Source: Flavobacteriia bacterium
Lineage (GTDB): Bacteria; Bacteroidota; Bacteroidia; Flavobacteriales; Flavobacteriaceae
NCBI GenBank assembly: GCA_030617765.1
Contig: JAUWUU010000007.1
Coordinates: 1 to 32,344 of the forward strand
Direction of reading: 5' to 3'
DNA length: 32,344 nucleotides
The notes beneath the pieces are model-generated. The model saw nothing but the letters and a program-made list of their open reading frames with translations, was not told the DNA's origin and made no database searches. Each line of letters begins with the position of its first letter. Position 1 is the first letter of the stretch. Positions 1 through 8,728 of the stretch are shown here, piece by piece. Position numbers and translations under genes: made by a program.

Positions 1-182
1 GAAATTTATAAATCAAAAATAAGAAATCATAAATAATAATTGTACATAAAATAAAAAAATAGTAATATTGCACACCTATTTTATACAGAATAATCTTTCG
101 ATTTACTGGTTATTATTTATTGAAAAAAGAATGAATTCTGGGTATCTAAATGCATGGATTTCTATTTTAAATAAAATGAGTG

Positions 183-256
183 GGGCCCATAGCTCAGTTG
201 GTTAGAGCACCTGACTCATAATCAGGGGGTCGAAGGTTCGAGCCCTTCTGGGTCCA
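183..256 (+). tRNA. tRNA with CAT anticodon (elongator Met or Ile2)
   Basis: A full cloverleaf can be folded. The acceptor stem GGGCCCA (183-189) pairs with TGGGTCC (249-255), with one G-T pair. The D-arm begins AGCTCAGTTGGTTAGAGC, the anticodon loop reads CTCATAA inside the stem CTGA/TCAG, and the T-arm contains GGTTCGAGCCC. The discriminator is A256 and no CCA is encoded, so a CCA-adding enzyme must finish the 3' end. The first pair is G-C, which argues against an initiator tRNA, where a 1-72 mismatch is expected. I cannot separate elongator Met from lysidine-modified Ile by eye. Confidence 0.95.
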
Positions 257-413
257 CAAAATTTAATTTTTAAGTTTATTAATAAATTTTTATTGATATT
301 AGAGAAGTTGACAATACATTTAAAAAGTTTTATTATAATGTTAACTATATTATTAAAAATTGATAAAAAGTAAATATTTAAAAAGAAGTTTCTTTTTTTA
401 TGAATCCTTTTTA

Positions 414-421
414 TATATTTG
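414..421 (+). promoter_or_regulatory. Candidate Bacteroidota -7 box for the 60-residue protein
   Basis: TATATTTG followed by C matches the Bacteroidota sigma-A -7 consensus TAnnTTTG. It lies 44 bases before the start codon at 466. The -33 position holds only a weak TTTC, so this is a one-box call. Confidence 0.4.
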
Positions 422-465
422 CAACATAATAAAAATATTGCCGTTATAAAGGCAAAGAAAATTAT

Positions 466-648
466 ATGGCTAAAAAATACTCAAAAGCAATTTTATTAAT
501 TTTATTAATAGTTTTTGCTAATAGTGCTTTTGCACAAGGACCTCCTCCTCCTCCTCCTCCAATTACACCAATTGATGGTGGAGTTGTTGCTTTGTTTTTA
601 GCTGGTGCAGCTTATGCAATTAAAAAGATTAGAGATAAGAATAAATAA
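466..648 (+). CDS. 60-residue secreted microprotein with a PIDGG C-terminal sorting tail
   Basis: This is a complete tiny protein with three parts. Residues 1-24 form a signal peptide (KK near the N-terminus, a Leu/Ile core, and FAQ at the expected cleavage site). Residues 25-32 are Gly plus a run of prolines. The rest is a tail with PIDGG at about 36-40, a hydrophobic Ala/Leu segment of about 15 residues and a final basic cluster (KKIRDKNK). That tail has the layout of C-terminal protein-sorting signals (short motif, transmembrane stretch, positive end), and I recall a PID-CTERM type in Bacteroidota. Nothing remains that could be a cargo domain. The ATG at 466 is chosen because it gives a perfect signal peptide. 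The stop lies 2 bp from the end of convergent ribE. No exosortase-like partner is in the window. Function unknown. Confidence 0.75.
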   Translation: MAKKYSKAILLILLIVFANSAFAQGPPPPPPPITPIDGGVVALFLAGAAYAIKKIRDKNK

Positions 649-650
649 TT

Positions 651-1238
651 TTAACGTTTATTTTGTAGTCTGGCAACATACTTTCCTATCACATCAAATT
701 CTAAGTTGACATAAGTATTTTCTTTTATCATTTGAAAATTTGTATTTTCAAATGTATAAGGTATAATTGCAACGCTAAAAGTTTCTTCTCTTGAATTTAC
801 TACGGTAAGACTAACACCATTAATAGTGATAGAACCTTTTTCTATAGTAATATTATCAAACTCAGGGTTATATTCAAAAGTGTAAAACCAACTTCCGTCA
901 GCTTCTTCAACGCTAGTACACCTTCCTATTTGATCAACATGACCTTGAACAATATGGCCATCTAGCCTGTCATTGAGTCTCATGGCTCTTTCCAAATTTA
1001 TCTTATCACCTATTTTAATATGGCCCAAATTTGTTTTATCAATCGATTCTTTAATGGCCGTTACTGTATGTGTATCATCTTTTTGAGCAATTACTGTTAA
1101 GCAAATACCATTATGTGCCAAACTTTGATCAATTTTTAGTTCGTTTGAAATATTACTTTTTACGGTAATATGCAGGTTTTCTTTGTCCTTAACTAACTTA
1201 ATCACTTCACCAAAACTTTCAATGATCCCTGTAAACAT
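651..1238 (-). CDS. ribE: Riboflavin synthase, alpha chain
   Basis: The 195-residue product catalyses dismutation of two 6,7-dimethyl-8-ribityllumazine molecules to riboflavin plus a pyrimidinedione, the last step of riboflavin synthesis in the cytosol. It begins with the hallmark MFTGIIE and contains two similar lumazine-binding repeats, about 1-97 and 98-195. The first carries GICLTV and the second GVSLTV, and RLDGHIVQGHVD lies at the join. Length is close to the usual 200-220. It is convergent with the microprotein and divergent from pdxA. No FMN riboswitch is visible in the 90-bp leader. The symbol ribC is also used for this enzyme. Confidence 0.95.
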   Translation of the reverse strand: MFTGIIESFGEVIKLVKDKENLHITVKSNISNELKIDQSLAHNGICLTVIAQKDDTHTVTAIKESIDKTNLGHIKIGDKINLERAMRLNDRLDGHIVQGHVDQIGRCTSVEEADGSWFYTFEYNPEFDNITIEKGSITINGVSLTVVNSREETFSVAIIPYTFENTNFQMIKENTYVNLEFDVIGKYVARLQNKR

Positions 1239-1257
1239 ATTAATTATTTTTATTGAT

Positions 1258-1265
1258 TAACTTTG
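1258..1265 (+). promoter_or_regulatory. Candidate -7 box for pdxA
   Basis: TAACTTTG matches TAnnTTTG and lies 63 bases before the pdxA ATG in the 90-bp divergent region. No clear TTG is seen at -33. Confidence 0.4.
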
Positions 1266-1301
1266 TAAAAATTATTTATTAGAAATACTAATTTTAAGAT
1301 T

Positions 1302-1309
1302 CAAATTTA
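1302..1309 (-). promoter_or_regulatory. Candidate -7 box for ribE
   Basis: The minus strand reads TAAATTTG, a match to TAnnTTTG about 64 bases before the ribE ATG. It faces the candidate pdxA box, so the two promoters would have overlapping transcribed leaders. In AT-rich DNA a single box is weak evidence. Confidence 0.3.
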
Positions 1310-1328
1310 ATAATAAAAAAATGGTTGG

Positions 1329-2387
1329 ATGAATAAATCAGACAAAATAAGAGTAGGAATTTCAATAGGAGATTTAAATGGAATAGGACTTGAAGTTATA
1401 TTAAAAACTTTTGGAGACAATAGGGTTTTAGAACTCTGTACACCAATAATTTTTGGTTCCAACAAAATTGTTAGTTATCATAAAAAAGCATTGGATATAA
1501 AAACTCCGATTAATGGAATAGAACAAATTCAAAAAGCTTTAGATAATAAATTAAACTTAGTGAATGTTTGGAGAGAAAATGTAGTAATTGAATTGGGGAA
1601 AGCGACAGAAATTTCTGGAAAATATGCATTTAAATCTCTAGAACAAGCAACAAATGCACTAAAAAAAGGATATATTGATGTTTTAATTACCGCTCCAATA
1701 AATAAACATAATATTCAATCGGACCGTTTTAATTTTAAAGGACATACTGAATATCTTGAGGCAAATCTATCAGGTGATAGCTTAATGATCTTACTTACAG
1801 ATGAGATTAAATTAGGATTGATTACAGGTCATATATCAATTAAAGATGTTGCCAAAACCATAACGCCTGAGCTTATCCGAAAAAAAGCTGAAATCATGTG
1901 CCAGTCATTAATACAAGATTTCAATATTGAAAAGCCAAAAATTGCAATATTAGGATTAAATCCACATTGTGGTGATAAAGGTGTTATAGGAACTGAAGAT
2001 GATGAAATAGTAAAGCCAATTATTGAAGAAATTCAAAAATCAGGTAAATTAGTGTATGGACCTTACGCTGCTGATAGTTTTTTTGGATCACAATCGTATA
2101 AAAATTTTGATGGTGTTTTAGCGATGTATCACGATCAAGGTTTAGGGCCATTTAAAACAATGTCTTTTGGTAAAGGAGTAAATTTCACTGCGGGCTTAAA
2201 CAAAATAAGAACTTCACCAGATCACGGTACCGCTTTTGAAATTGCAGGTAAGAATATTGCAAATCACAATTCGTTTATGGAGGCTGTTTTTACGGCGATT
2301 GACATTTTTAGAAAAAGAAAATTATACGATGAGTTAATAGAAAACCAGTTAAAAAGCAATAAAGGTCAACAATCCATAAAAAACTAA
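1329..2387 (+). CDS. pdxA: 4-hydroxythreonine-4-phosphate dehydrogenase PdxA
   Basis: PdxA oxidises 4-phosphohydroxy-L-threonine with NAD(P)+ in the deoxyxylulose-5-phosphate-dependent route to pyridoxal phosphate. The 352-residue protein has the expected start (ISIGDLNGIGLEV, about 11-23). Histidines at the three divalent-metal positions are present: H168 in TGHIS, H213 in NPHCGD and H268 in YHDQGLGP. The substrate-binding GHTEYL (about 138-143) and SPDHGTAFE (about 296-304) are also intact. Length is slightly above the usual 330. It is divergent from ribE and is followed by a new promoter for yceD, so it is probably its own unit. Confidence 0.95.
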   Translation: MNKSDKIRVGISIGDLNGIGLEVILKTFGDNRVLELCTPIIFGSNKIVSYHKKALDIKTPINGIEQIQKALDNKLNLVNVWRENVVIELGKATEISGKYAFKSLEQATNALKKGYIDVLITAPINKHNIQSDRFNFKGHTEYLEANLSGDSLMILLTDEIKLGLITGHISIKDVAKTITPELIRKKAEIMCQSLIQDFNIEKPKIAILGLNPHCGDKGVIGTEDDEIVKPIIEEIQKSGKLVYGPYAADSFFGSQSYKNFDGVLAMYHDQGLGPFKTMSFGKGVNFTAGLNKIRTSPDHGTAFEIAGKNIANHNSFMEAVFTAIDIFRKRKLYDELIENQLKSNKGQQSIKN

Positions 2388-2396
2388 AAAACTAAT

Positions 2397-2427
2397 TTTT
2401 ATTATAAAGGATATTTTTTTACCTTTG
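2397..2427 (+). promoter_or_regulatory. Promoter for yceD-rpmF
   Basis: TACCTTTG followed by C (2420-2427) is a strong match to the Bacteroidota -7 box TAnnTTTG. A TTTT at 2397-2400 sits at the expected 19-bp spacing for the -33 element, one base from TTTG. The start codon is only about 19 bases past the box, giving a very short leader. Confidence 0.6.
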
Positions 2428-2445
2428 CGCGCTTAAATTATTTTT

Positions 2446-2985
2446 ATGATGGGACCGTTAAAAGAATACAATATTTCTTTTACTGGCTTAAAACCAGGAG
2501 AACATCATTTTAAATATTTAATTAACAAGGAGTTCTTTGAAGCTTTTAACTATGATGATTTTTTAGATTCTAATGTAAATATTATATTAGTTTTTATTAA
2601 AAAAAGCACTTTATTTGAATTACATTTTAAAGCAAAAGGTAATGTTAAAGTAGTTTGCGATATCTCTAATGAGCCATATGATCAACCAATTCAAGGTGAT
2701 TTGGATACAGTTATTAAATTTGGCGATGAGTTTAATAATGATAATGAGGATTTAATAATTATTCCTTTTAGTGAACATCAAATAAATGTTGCTCAATTTA
2801 TATTTGAAATGATTGTATTATCTGTACCGAGTAAAAGGATTCATCCCGGAATTGAAGATGGTACGTTACAGTCAGATATTTTAGAAAAGTTAAAAGATTT
2901 ACAACCAGGGAAAAGTAAAGAAAATGATAAGATTGACCCAAGATGGGAAGATTTAAAAAAGTTAATAACAAATAAAAAACCATAG
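2446..2985 (+). CDS. yceD: DUF177/YceD-family protein (23S rRNA accumulation)
   Basis: The 179-residue protein matches the DUF177/YceD pattern in length, acidity and position directly before rpmF. In other bacteria and chloroplasts YceD homologues support 23S rRNA accumulation. The Bacteroidota form is divergent, so the role here is by family and context. A recognisable segment is the region around [13 protein letters not shown] (about 124-136), the counterpart of the conserved C-terminal strand and helix. ATG codons at 2446 and 2449 are both possible starts; related proteins tend to begin just before PLKE, which fits 2449 equally well. The stop is 2 bp before rpmF, so the two are co-transcribed and likely translationally coupled. 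Confidence 0.85.
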   Translation: MMGPLKEYNISFTGLKPGEHHFKYLINKEFFEAFNYDDFLDSNVNIILVFIKKSTLFELHFKAKGNVKVVCDISNEPYDQPIQGDLDTVIKFGDEFNNDNEDLIIIPFSEHQINVAQFIFEMIVLSVPSKRIHPGIEDGTLQSDILEKLKDLQPGKSKENDKIDPRWEDLKKLITNKKP

Positions 2986-2987
2986 TA

Positions 2988-3182
2988 ATGGCACATCCTA
3001 AAAGAAAAATCTCCAAGCAGAGAAGAGATAAAAGAAGAACACATTATAAGGCAGTTGCTCCGCAAATTGCTAAAGACCCTACAACCGGTGAAGCTCATTT
3101 ATTTCATAGAGCTCATTGGTATGAAGGAAAATTGTACTACAGAGGTCAAATAATGATTGATACTGAAGAAAATATGGCTTAA
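2988..3182 (+). CDS. rpmF: 50S ribosomal protein L32
   Basis: This is a 64-residue L32 with the typical start [20 protein letters not shown]. It has no cysteines, so it is the zinc-free form, with HLFHRAHW where the zinc-ribbon variants carry cysteines. It starts 2 bp after yceD and is closed by a clear terminator 20 bases downstream, which makes a compact yceD-rpmF unit. Identification is very secure despite the small size. Confidence 0.97.
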   Translation: MAHPKRKISKQRRDKRRTHYKAVAPQIAKDPTTGEAHLFHRAHWYEGKLYYRGQIMIDTEENMA

Positions 3183-3202
3183 TCAAAAAGCTTGAAAAAC
3201 AT

Positions 3203-3233
3203 AAAAAAACCCTCTTTTTTGAGGGTTTTTTTA
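3203..3233 (+). terminator. Intrinsic terminator after rpmF
   Basis: The stem CCCTC/GAGGG (3210-3214 and 3221-3225) is extended by A/T pairs, has a T6 loop and runs straight into a T-tract. It separates yceD-rpmF from fabH. Confidence 0.9.
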
Positions 3234-3373
3234 TGTTTTTGTGTTAAAAATTGATAAAAAATGAGTTTTTTGAGCTATATCAATAATATATTTCTTTACT
3301 TTGAAAACTGTTTTTTTAAATTTTTGATTTTTTATTATTTTCTTTTTTTTAATGACAATTAGAGGTTTTAATT

Positions 3374-4369
3374 ATGAATAAAATTACTGCAGCAATAACA
3401 GCCGTAGGGAAATATGTTCCGGAATACATTTTAACTAACAAAGAGTTAGAAAAAATGGTAGATACAAATGATGAATGGATTATAACAAGAACCGGAATAA
3501 AAGAAAGAAGAATTTTAAAAGGTGAGAATAAAGGCTCATCATTTTTAGCAATACAAGCTGCAAAAGATCTTTTGTCAAAAACGGACCTAAATCCAAAAGA
3601 AATTGAACTGGTTATTGTGGCTACTGCAACCCCTGATATGCAAGCTGCATCAACGTCAGCTTTTGTAGCTTCAGAAATTGGAGCAACAGAGGCTTTTTCA
3701 TTTGACCTAGAGTCGGCATGCTCCAGTTTTTTATACGGAATATCAGTAGCTTCCAGTTATATTGAATCCGGAAAGTACAATAAGGTATTATTGATTGGTG
3801 CCGATAAGAACTCATCGATGATTGATTACACGGATAGAACAACATGTATTATATTTGGAGATGGAGCCGGTGCTGTTTTATTTGAACCAAACGAAGAAGG
3901 TTTAGGATTATTAGATGAAATATTAAAAAGTGATGGTTCAGGAAGACAATTTTTAAAAGTTGAGGCAGGAGGGTCAGTTCTTTCGGCAAGTAAAGAAACA
4001 GTAGATAATAAAATGCATTTTGTAAAACAAGATGGAAAATCTGTGTTTAAAAATGCGGTTTTTAATATGGCTGATGTTTGTGAAAAAATAATTCAAAAGA
4101 ACAATCTAACCAATGAAAATGTAGCTTGGCTTGCGGCACATCAAGCTAATAAAAGAATTGTTGAAGCTACCTCAAAAAGGATAAAACTGGATGATTCAAA
4201 AGTAATGATGAATATTCAAAAATACGGAAATACTACCTCGGCTACTTTACCATTATTATTAGCCGATTATGAAAGTCAACTAAAAAAAGGAGATATTATA
4301 ATATTTTCGACTTTTGGAGGAGGATTTTCATGGGGAGCAATTTATTATAAATGGGCATATGATTCATAA
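3374..4369 (+). CDS. fabH: 3-oxoacyl-ACP synthase III (FabH)
   Basis: FabH condenses acetyl-CoA (or a branched starter) with malonyl-ACP to begin type II fatty acid synthesis. The 331-residue protein has the full Cys-His-Asn triad: C116 in SACSSFLYG, H256 in AAHQANKRI and N286 in YGNTTSAT. The thiolase-fold glycine signature FGDGAGAVLF lies at about 161-170 and the C-terminal FGGGFSWGA at about 314-322. It leads a cluster with accB and accC that joins starter condensation to malonyl-CoA supply. The usual plsX between rpmF and fabH in other phyla is absent. About 70 bases upstream there is an imperfect -7 box (TTACTTTG). Confidence 0.96.
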   Translation: MNKITAAITAVGKYVPEYILTNKELEKMVDTNDEWIITRTGIKERRILKGENKGSSFLAIQAAKDLLSKTDLNPKEIELVIVATATPDMQAASTSAFVASEIGATEAFSFDLESACSSFLYGISVASSYIESGKYNKVLLIGADKNSSMIDYTDRTTCIIFGDGAGAVLFEPNEEGLGLLDEILKSDGSGRQFLKVEAGGSVLSASKETVDNKMHFVKQDGKSVFKNAVFNMADVCEKIIQKNNLTNENVAWLAAHQANKRIVEATSKRIKLDDSKVMMNIQKYGNTTSATLPLLLADYESQLKKGDIIIFSTFGGGFSWGAIYYKWAYDS

Positions 4370-4391
4370 AAAACAAAATAAATATAGTATT

Positions 4392-4865
4392 ATGGAATTA
4401 AAAGAAATTCAAAATCTGATTAAATTCGTTGCAAAATCAGGTGCCAACGAGGTGAAATTAGAAACGAAAGATTTTAAAATTACCATTAAAACAGGTAAAG
4501 GAGAAACAGTAACGTCTTTTGTTCAGCAAGTTCCGGCAGCACCAGCTCAAGTAGTACCTCAGGCTGTTCCTGTTGTGGAACAACAAGCTGAGTCTGTTAA
4601 AGAAAAAACAGAGGAAGAGAGTTCATATATTGAATTAAAATCTCCTATCATCGGTACATTTTATCGCAAACCATCACCTGATAAACCACCATTTATTAAA
4701 GTTGGTGATATTGTTGAAGTAGGTGATACTGTATGTATTATTGAGGCGATGAAATTATTTAATGAAGTTGAGTCTGAAATTTCAGGAAAAATTGTAAAGA
4801 TCCTGGTTGATGATTCTTCACCAGTTGAATTTGACCAACCTCTATATTTAGTAGACCCGTCATAG
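4392..4865 (+). CDS. accB: Biotin carboxyl carrier protein of acetyl-CoA carboxylase
   Basis: AccB carries the biotin that shuttles CO2 between biotin carboxylase and the carboxyltransferase. Starting at ATG 4392 the protein has 157 residues: a conserved start (MELKEIQNLIKF), a Pro/Ala/Val linker at about 47-62 and a biotinyl domain at about 81-156. The modified lysine is K121 in EAMKLFNEVE. An in-frame ATG at 4314 inside fabH would add 26 residues unlike any AccB, so it is rejected. The gene starts 22 bp after the fabH stop and is followed by accC. Confidence 0.95.
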   Translation: MELKEIQNLIKFVAKSGANEVKLETKDFKITIKTGKGETVTSFVQQVPAAPAQVVPQAVPVVEQQAESVKEKTEEESSYIELKSPIIGTFYRKPSPDKPPFIKVGDIVEVGDTVCIIEAMKLFNEVESEISGKIVKILVDDSSPVEFDQPLYLVDPS

Positions 4866-4890
4866 AACAAATTACTTAATATCAGTTAAT

Positions 4891-4898
4891 TAATTTTG
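4891..4898 (+). promoter_or_regulatory. Possible internal -7 box before accC
   Basis: TAATTTTG matches TAnnTTTG, lies in the 82-bp accB-accC gap and is about 50 bases before the accC ATG. No -33 partner is seen. It may give accC a second promoter. Confidence 0.3.
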
Positions 4899-4947
4899 TA
4901 GAGAGAGATTTTTTTGGTTTTATATCAATTAATAATTATTGAAAATT

Positions 4948-6297
4948 ATGTTTAAAAAAATATTAATTGCCAATAGAGGTGAAATTGCGCTTCGAATAAT
5001 TAGAACCTGTAAAGAAATGGGTATTAGTTCGGTAGCGGTATATTCAACTGTTGATAAAGAAAGCTTACACGTTAAATTTGCAGATGAAGCAGTTTGTATA
5101 GGTCCGGCATCAAGTAATGATTCGTATTTAAAAATGTCGAATATTATTGCAGCTGCTGAAATTACAAATGCTGATGCAATACATCCTGGTTATGGATTTT
5201 TAGCAGAAAACGCTAGGTTTTCTAAAATATGTGAAGAGCATGGTATAAAATTTATTGGTGCTTCGGCTGAGATGATCAATAAAATGGGAGATAAAGCTTC
5301 TGCTATAAAGACTATGAGAGATGCAAATGTTCCAACGATTCCAGGATCGGAAGGAATAATCGAATCATTTTCAGAAGCAGTAGAAATCGCAGATAATATA
5401 AAATATCCTGTTATGTTAAAAGCCACTGCTGGAGGTGGTGGTAAAGGAATGCGCGCTGTATGGAAACCTGAAGATCTGCAAAAGGCTTGGGATTCTGCAA
5501 GAGCTGAAGCAAAAGCTGCTTTTGGTAATGATGAAATGTATTTAGAAAAATTAATTGAAGAACCACATCATATCGAGATCCAAATTATTGGGGATTCAAC
5601 CGGAAAAGCTTGTCATTTATCTGAAAGAGATTGTTCAATACAACGTCGTCATCAAAAACTTACAGAAGAAACACCATCCCCTTTTATTACGAATACATTG
5701 CGTAAAAAAATGGGTGAGGCAGCGATAAAAGCTTCTGAATACATTGAATATGAAGGAGTAGGAACAGTAGAATTTTTGGTTGACAAGAATAAGAATTTTT
5801 ATTTTATGGAAATGAATACTCGTATTCAGGTTGAGCACCCAATTACAGAACAAGTGATTGGTAACTTTGATTTGATTCGCGAACAAATTAAGATTGCAGC
5901 TGGAATACCTATAGTTGGAACTAATTATTTTCCAAGTCAACATTCTATTGAATGTAGAATTAATGCAGAAGATCCTTTTAATGATTTTAGACCTTCGCCA
6001 GGTGTGATTACTACATTCCATGCGCCGGGTGGACATGGGGTGAGGATTGATACACATGTTTATGATAGTTATATCATTCCACCTTATTATGATTCAATGA
6101 TAGCTAAGTTGATAGTTACTGCTCAAACTCGAGAAGAAGCTATTAGTAAAATGAAAAGAGCACTATCTGAATTTATCATTGAAGGTATAAAAACTACCAT
6201 ACCTTTTCATATGCAGTTAATGGATAATCCAGACTATGTTGCAGGAAATTATACTACGAAATTTATGGAAGATTTTGTATTGGAACCTGAAGAATAG
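4948..6297 (+). CDS. accC: Biotin carboxylase subunit of acetyl-CoA carboxylase
   Basis: AccC uses ATP and bicarbonate to carboxylate the biotin on AccB. From ATG 4948 it is 449 residues, the standard size, beginning [17 protein letters not shown]. The ATP-grasp glycine loop AGGGGKGM is at about 161-168 and RRHQK at about 233-237. The catalytic [10 protein letters not shown] runs from about 288 to 297, giving E288, N290, R292 and E296 as in the E. coli enzyme. A TTG three codons upstream is possible but unlikely. The gene is followed by a perfect terminator hairpin. The carboxyltransferase genes accA and accD are not in the window. Confidence 0.97.
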   Translation: MFKKILIANRGEIALRIIRTCKEMGISSVAVYSTVDKESLHVKFADEAVCIGPASSNDSYLKMSNIIAAAEITNADAIHPGYGFLAENARFSKICEEHGIKFIGASAEMINKMGDKASAIKTMRDANVPTIPGSEGIIESFSEAVEIADNIKYPVMLKATAGGGGKGMRAVWKPEDLQKAWDSARAEAKAAFGNDEMYLEKLIEEPHHIEIQIIGDSTGKACHLSERDCSIQRRHQKLTEETPSPFITNTLRKKMGEAAIKASEYIEYEGVGTVEFLVDKNKNFYFMEMNTRIQVEHPITEQVIGNFDLIREQIKIAAGIPIVGTNYFPSQHSIECRINAEDPFNDFRPSPGVITTFHAPGGHGVRIDTHVYDSYIIPPYYDSMIAKLIVTAQTREEAISKMKRALSEFIIEGIKTTIPFHMQLMDNPDYVAGNYTTKFMEDFVLEPEE

Positions 6298-6320
6298 GTT
6301 TTAAATAAATATACTTATGA

Positions 6321-6355
6321 TAAAGGATATGATTTTTCATATCCTTTATTTTTTT
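6321..6355 (+). terminator. Intrinsic terminator after accC
   Basis: The stem TAAAGGATATGA (6321-6332) pairs perfectly with TCATATCCTTTA (6337-6348) around a T4 loop, followed by T7. It closes the fabH-accB-accC unit. Confidence 0.93.
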
Positions 6356-6381
6356 AATTTTACTTTTAAATTTTGATCACA

Positions 6382-6846
6382 ATGAAAAAAGAGAATTTTA
6401 GTATAGATGGTATAGATAAAATTATTTTAAAAAGTTTGATGCAGGATGCACGAACACCTATTTTGAGTATAGCTCGAGAAGTAGGAATTTCGGGTGCTGC
6501 AATTCATCAACGTTTGCGTAAGTTAGAAGTATCCGGACTAATCTCTGGTTCAAAATTCATTCTCAATCCAAAAGTTCTCGGTTTTAAAACCTTGGCATTT
6601 GTTGGTATTTTTTTAGATAGCTCAAGTAAATTTAAAGAAGCAATAAACAGGTTAAAAGAAATTGATGAGGTTATTGAAAGTCATTACACAACAGGTAATT
6701 ACGCAATTTTTGTTAAAATACTTTGCAAAGATAATGAGCACTTAATGCAAGTTTTAAACCGAAGTATTCAAAATATTAAACGTGTTTCAAGAACCGAAAC
6801 ATTTATATCTTTAGAACAACAAATCGACAGACAATTAAAAATTTAA
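6382..6846 (+). CDS. Lrp/AsnC-family transcriptional regulator
   Basis: The 154-residue DNA-binding protein has the Lrp/AsnC layout. An N-terminal winged helix-turn-helix lies at about 9-58 (IDKIILKSLMQDAR, then SIAREVGISGAAIHQRLRKL). A C-terminal RAM ligand-binding and oligomerisation domain runs from about 66 to 150. Family members sense amino acids or related metabolites as dimers to octamers. ATG 6382 is preferred over a TTG three codons upstream. It stands alone between the accC terminator and the convergent peptidase gene. The target is unknown; nearby asparaginase is only a positional suggestion. Confidence 0.9.
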   Translation: MKKENFSIDGIDKIILKSLMQDARTPILSIAREVGISGAAIHQRLRKLEVSGLISGSKFILNPKVLGFKTLAFVGIFLDSSSKFKEAINRLKEIDEVIESHYTTGNYAIFVKILCKDNEHLMQVLNRSIQNIKRVSRTETFISLEQQIDRQLKI

Positions 6847-6851
6847 TACAA

Positions 6852-7529
6852 TTAGCTTCTGCTGCTATAAATATTTAGATAATACAATAATGTAACTAAT
6901 GAACTTAATGCAGCTACCAGGTATGTTCTTGCAGCCCATTTAAGTGCATCCTTTGCAGCACCATGTTCTTTGTCGGTCAACATATTTTTATTTTCAAGCC
7001 AAGCCAGGGCTCTATTACTTGCATCATATTCTACAGGAAGTGTTACAAAAGTAAACACGACTGTAGCTGCAAAAAATATAATTCCGGCAAGTAGAAGTTG
7101 AGGAAAAGAATTTACTGTAAATATACCTGCAATCAGTAAAAATGAAGCCAATTTAGATGAGATTCCAACAGTTGGTACTAATTTTGAACGTAATTGAAGC
7201 CATGGATAAGCGGTAGCATGTTGTACGGCATGTCCACATTCATGAGCGGCAACAGCTGCTGCTGAAGCATTTTGCTGATTATAAACTACCTCACTTAAAT
7301 TTACAGTTTTTGTTTTTGGATTGTAATGATCGGTTAATGAGCCTTTTGTAGAAACTACTTTAACATCATGGATATTATTATCTGCTAACATTTTTTCAGC
7401 AATTTCTTTACCACTTAAACCATTTTGTAAGTGTAAACGAGAATAACGTTTAAATTTTCTTTTTAATTGGTATTGCACATACATTCCAATTCCACCAATC
7501 ACTAAAATTAACAAATAAGCACCAGACAT
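6852..7529 (-). CDS. Membrane zinc metallopeptidase, YugP family
   Basis: The 225-residue protein starts with a transmembrane helix (about 4-20). It carries the zinc-binding HECGH at 96-100, and a third ligand may come from the acidic VEYDASNRA segment at about 166-174. Two or three more hydrophobic helices follow (about 122-165 and 201-219). This matches the YugP/neutral zinc metallopeptidase family, whose natural substrates are not established. The catalytic Glu and both His are present, so it is probably active at the membrane. It is convergent with the Lrp gene (5 bp apart) and divergent from asparaginase (83 bp). Confidence 0.88.
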   Translation of the reverse strand: MSGAYLLILVIGGIGMYVQYQLKRKFKRYSRLHLQNGLSGKEIAEKMLADNNIHDVKVVSTKGSLTDHYNPKTKTVNLSEVVYNQQNASAAAVAAHECGHAVQHATAYPWLQLRSKLVPTVGISSKLASFLLIAGIFTVNSFPQLLLAGIIFFAATVVFTFVTLPVEYDASNRALAWLENKNMLTDKEHGAAKDALKWAARTYLVAALSSLVTLLYYLNIYSSRS

Positions 7530-7612
7530 ATTTTTATTTATTTAAGTTTTAAAAAATGTTTTCATTAAATTGTAATAAATTTACATCTTAAAATTATTCC
7601 AAAGTAATTCAT

Positions 7613-8644
7613 ATGGCAAATGTACCAAATATTCTTTTAATTTATACAGGTGGCACGATAGGTATGATTAAAGATTATAAAAGCAATGCATTAAAAGCAT
7701 TTGATTTTAAGCAAATCAAAGAAAAAATACCAGAATTAAAATTGCTCGATTGCCAGGTAAAGACAATGGCTTTTGATAAGCCCATTGATTCATCAAACAT
7801 GAGTCCAAAATATTGGGTCCAAATTGTAGACATCATTGAAAATAATTATGATAAATTTGATGGTTTTGTGATTCTAAGTGGTACGGACACCATGTCATAT
7901 ACAGCATCAGCGATAAGCTTTATGCTCGAAAATTTAAGCAAACCTGTAATTTTTACAGGATCGCAATTGCCCATAGGTGATTTGCGCACCGATGCAAAAG
8001 AAAATTTGATTACAGCAATTCAAATTGCTGGTACACAAGTTAATAATAAACCTAAAATAGTAGAGGTTTGTTTGTATTTTGAGTATAAATTGTACAGGGC
8101 AAATCGCACAACAAAAGTTAGTGCCAACCAATTTGAAGCTTTTCATTCACATAATTTCCCACTTTTAGGCGAAAGCGGTGTTCATTTAACTTTTAATGAA
8201 GCATTATTACACAAGGCTAATCCTAATAAAAGATTAATTGTTAGAAAAAGGATAGAAGATAATATAGTGATATTAAAATTGTTTCCTGGAATTACTAAGC
8301 AAGTTGTGAAAAGCATTTTAAATATACCAGATATAAAAGGTGTGTTAATGGAAACCTATGGTTCAGGAAATGCACCAACTGATAAATGGTTTATAGATCT
8401 GTTGAAATTAACTCTTAATAATAAGATTCCCATAGTAAATGTAACTCAATGTATAAACGGGAGTGTTCAATTGGGTTTTTATGAAACAAGTAGTATTTTG
8501 AAGGAAATTGGTATTATAAGCGGTAAAGATATTACTACAGAGTCAGCTATTGCAAAAATGAAATATTTATTGGGAGAAGGTATATTGTTTAAAGATTTTA
8601 AGGTATTATTTGAAAAACCACTACGAGGTGAGATGAGTTATTAA
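7613..8644 (+). CDS. ansA: L-asparaginase, type I (cytosolic)
   Basis: The enzyme hydrolyses asparagine to aspartate and ammonia. The 343-residue protein shows both threonine centres of the family: TGGTIGM with T15, and SGTDTMSY with T91-D92. The lysine of NRTTK (K168) corresponds to the active-site Lys of E. coli asparaginase I. There is no signal peptide, which fits the low-affinity cytosolic type I enzyme. The C-terminal region carries the small allosteric-type domain (ETYGSGNAP, about 244-252). It is a single gene, followed after 84 bp by tRNA-Ser. Confidence 0.93.
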   Translation: MANVPNILLIYTGGTIGMIKDYKSNALKAFDFKQIKEKIPELKLLDCQVKTMAFDKPIDSSNMSPKYWVQIVDIIENNYDKFDGFVILSGTDTMSYTASAISFMLENLSKPVIFTGSQLPIGDLRTDAKENLITAIQIAGTQVNNKPKIVEVCLYFEYKLYRANRTTKVSANQFEAFHSHNFPLLGESGVHLTFNEALLHKANPNKRLIVRKRIEDNIVILKLFPGITKQVVKSILNIPDIKGVLMETYGSGNAPTDKWFIDLLKLTLNNKIPIVNVTQCINGSVQLGFYETSSILKEIGIISGKDITTESAIAKMKYLLGEGILFKDFKVLFEKPLRGEMSY

Positions 8645-8728
8645 CAAAAATGTTAATTTTTTTTGCATTAATTTTTTCAAACAAATTTTTTTTTGTTACT
8701 TGCCATTGAATTATTAAAAAACACTTAA

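Noticed and set aside
1-182. Possible gene end, repeat or origin at the left edge
   Set aside because: Only AT-rich sequence with no coding frame, DnaA-box cluster or repeat was found.
380-400. A/T-only hairpin AAAAAGAA/TTCTTTTT as a terminator after the tRNA
   Set aside because: The stem has one G-C pair and a two-base loop, so it is too weak to call.
4314-4391. Upstream extension of accB into fabH
   Set aside because: The 26 added residues have no family similarity and overlap fabH; ATG 4392 gives the standard AccB start.
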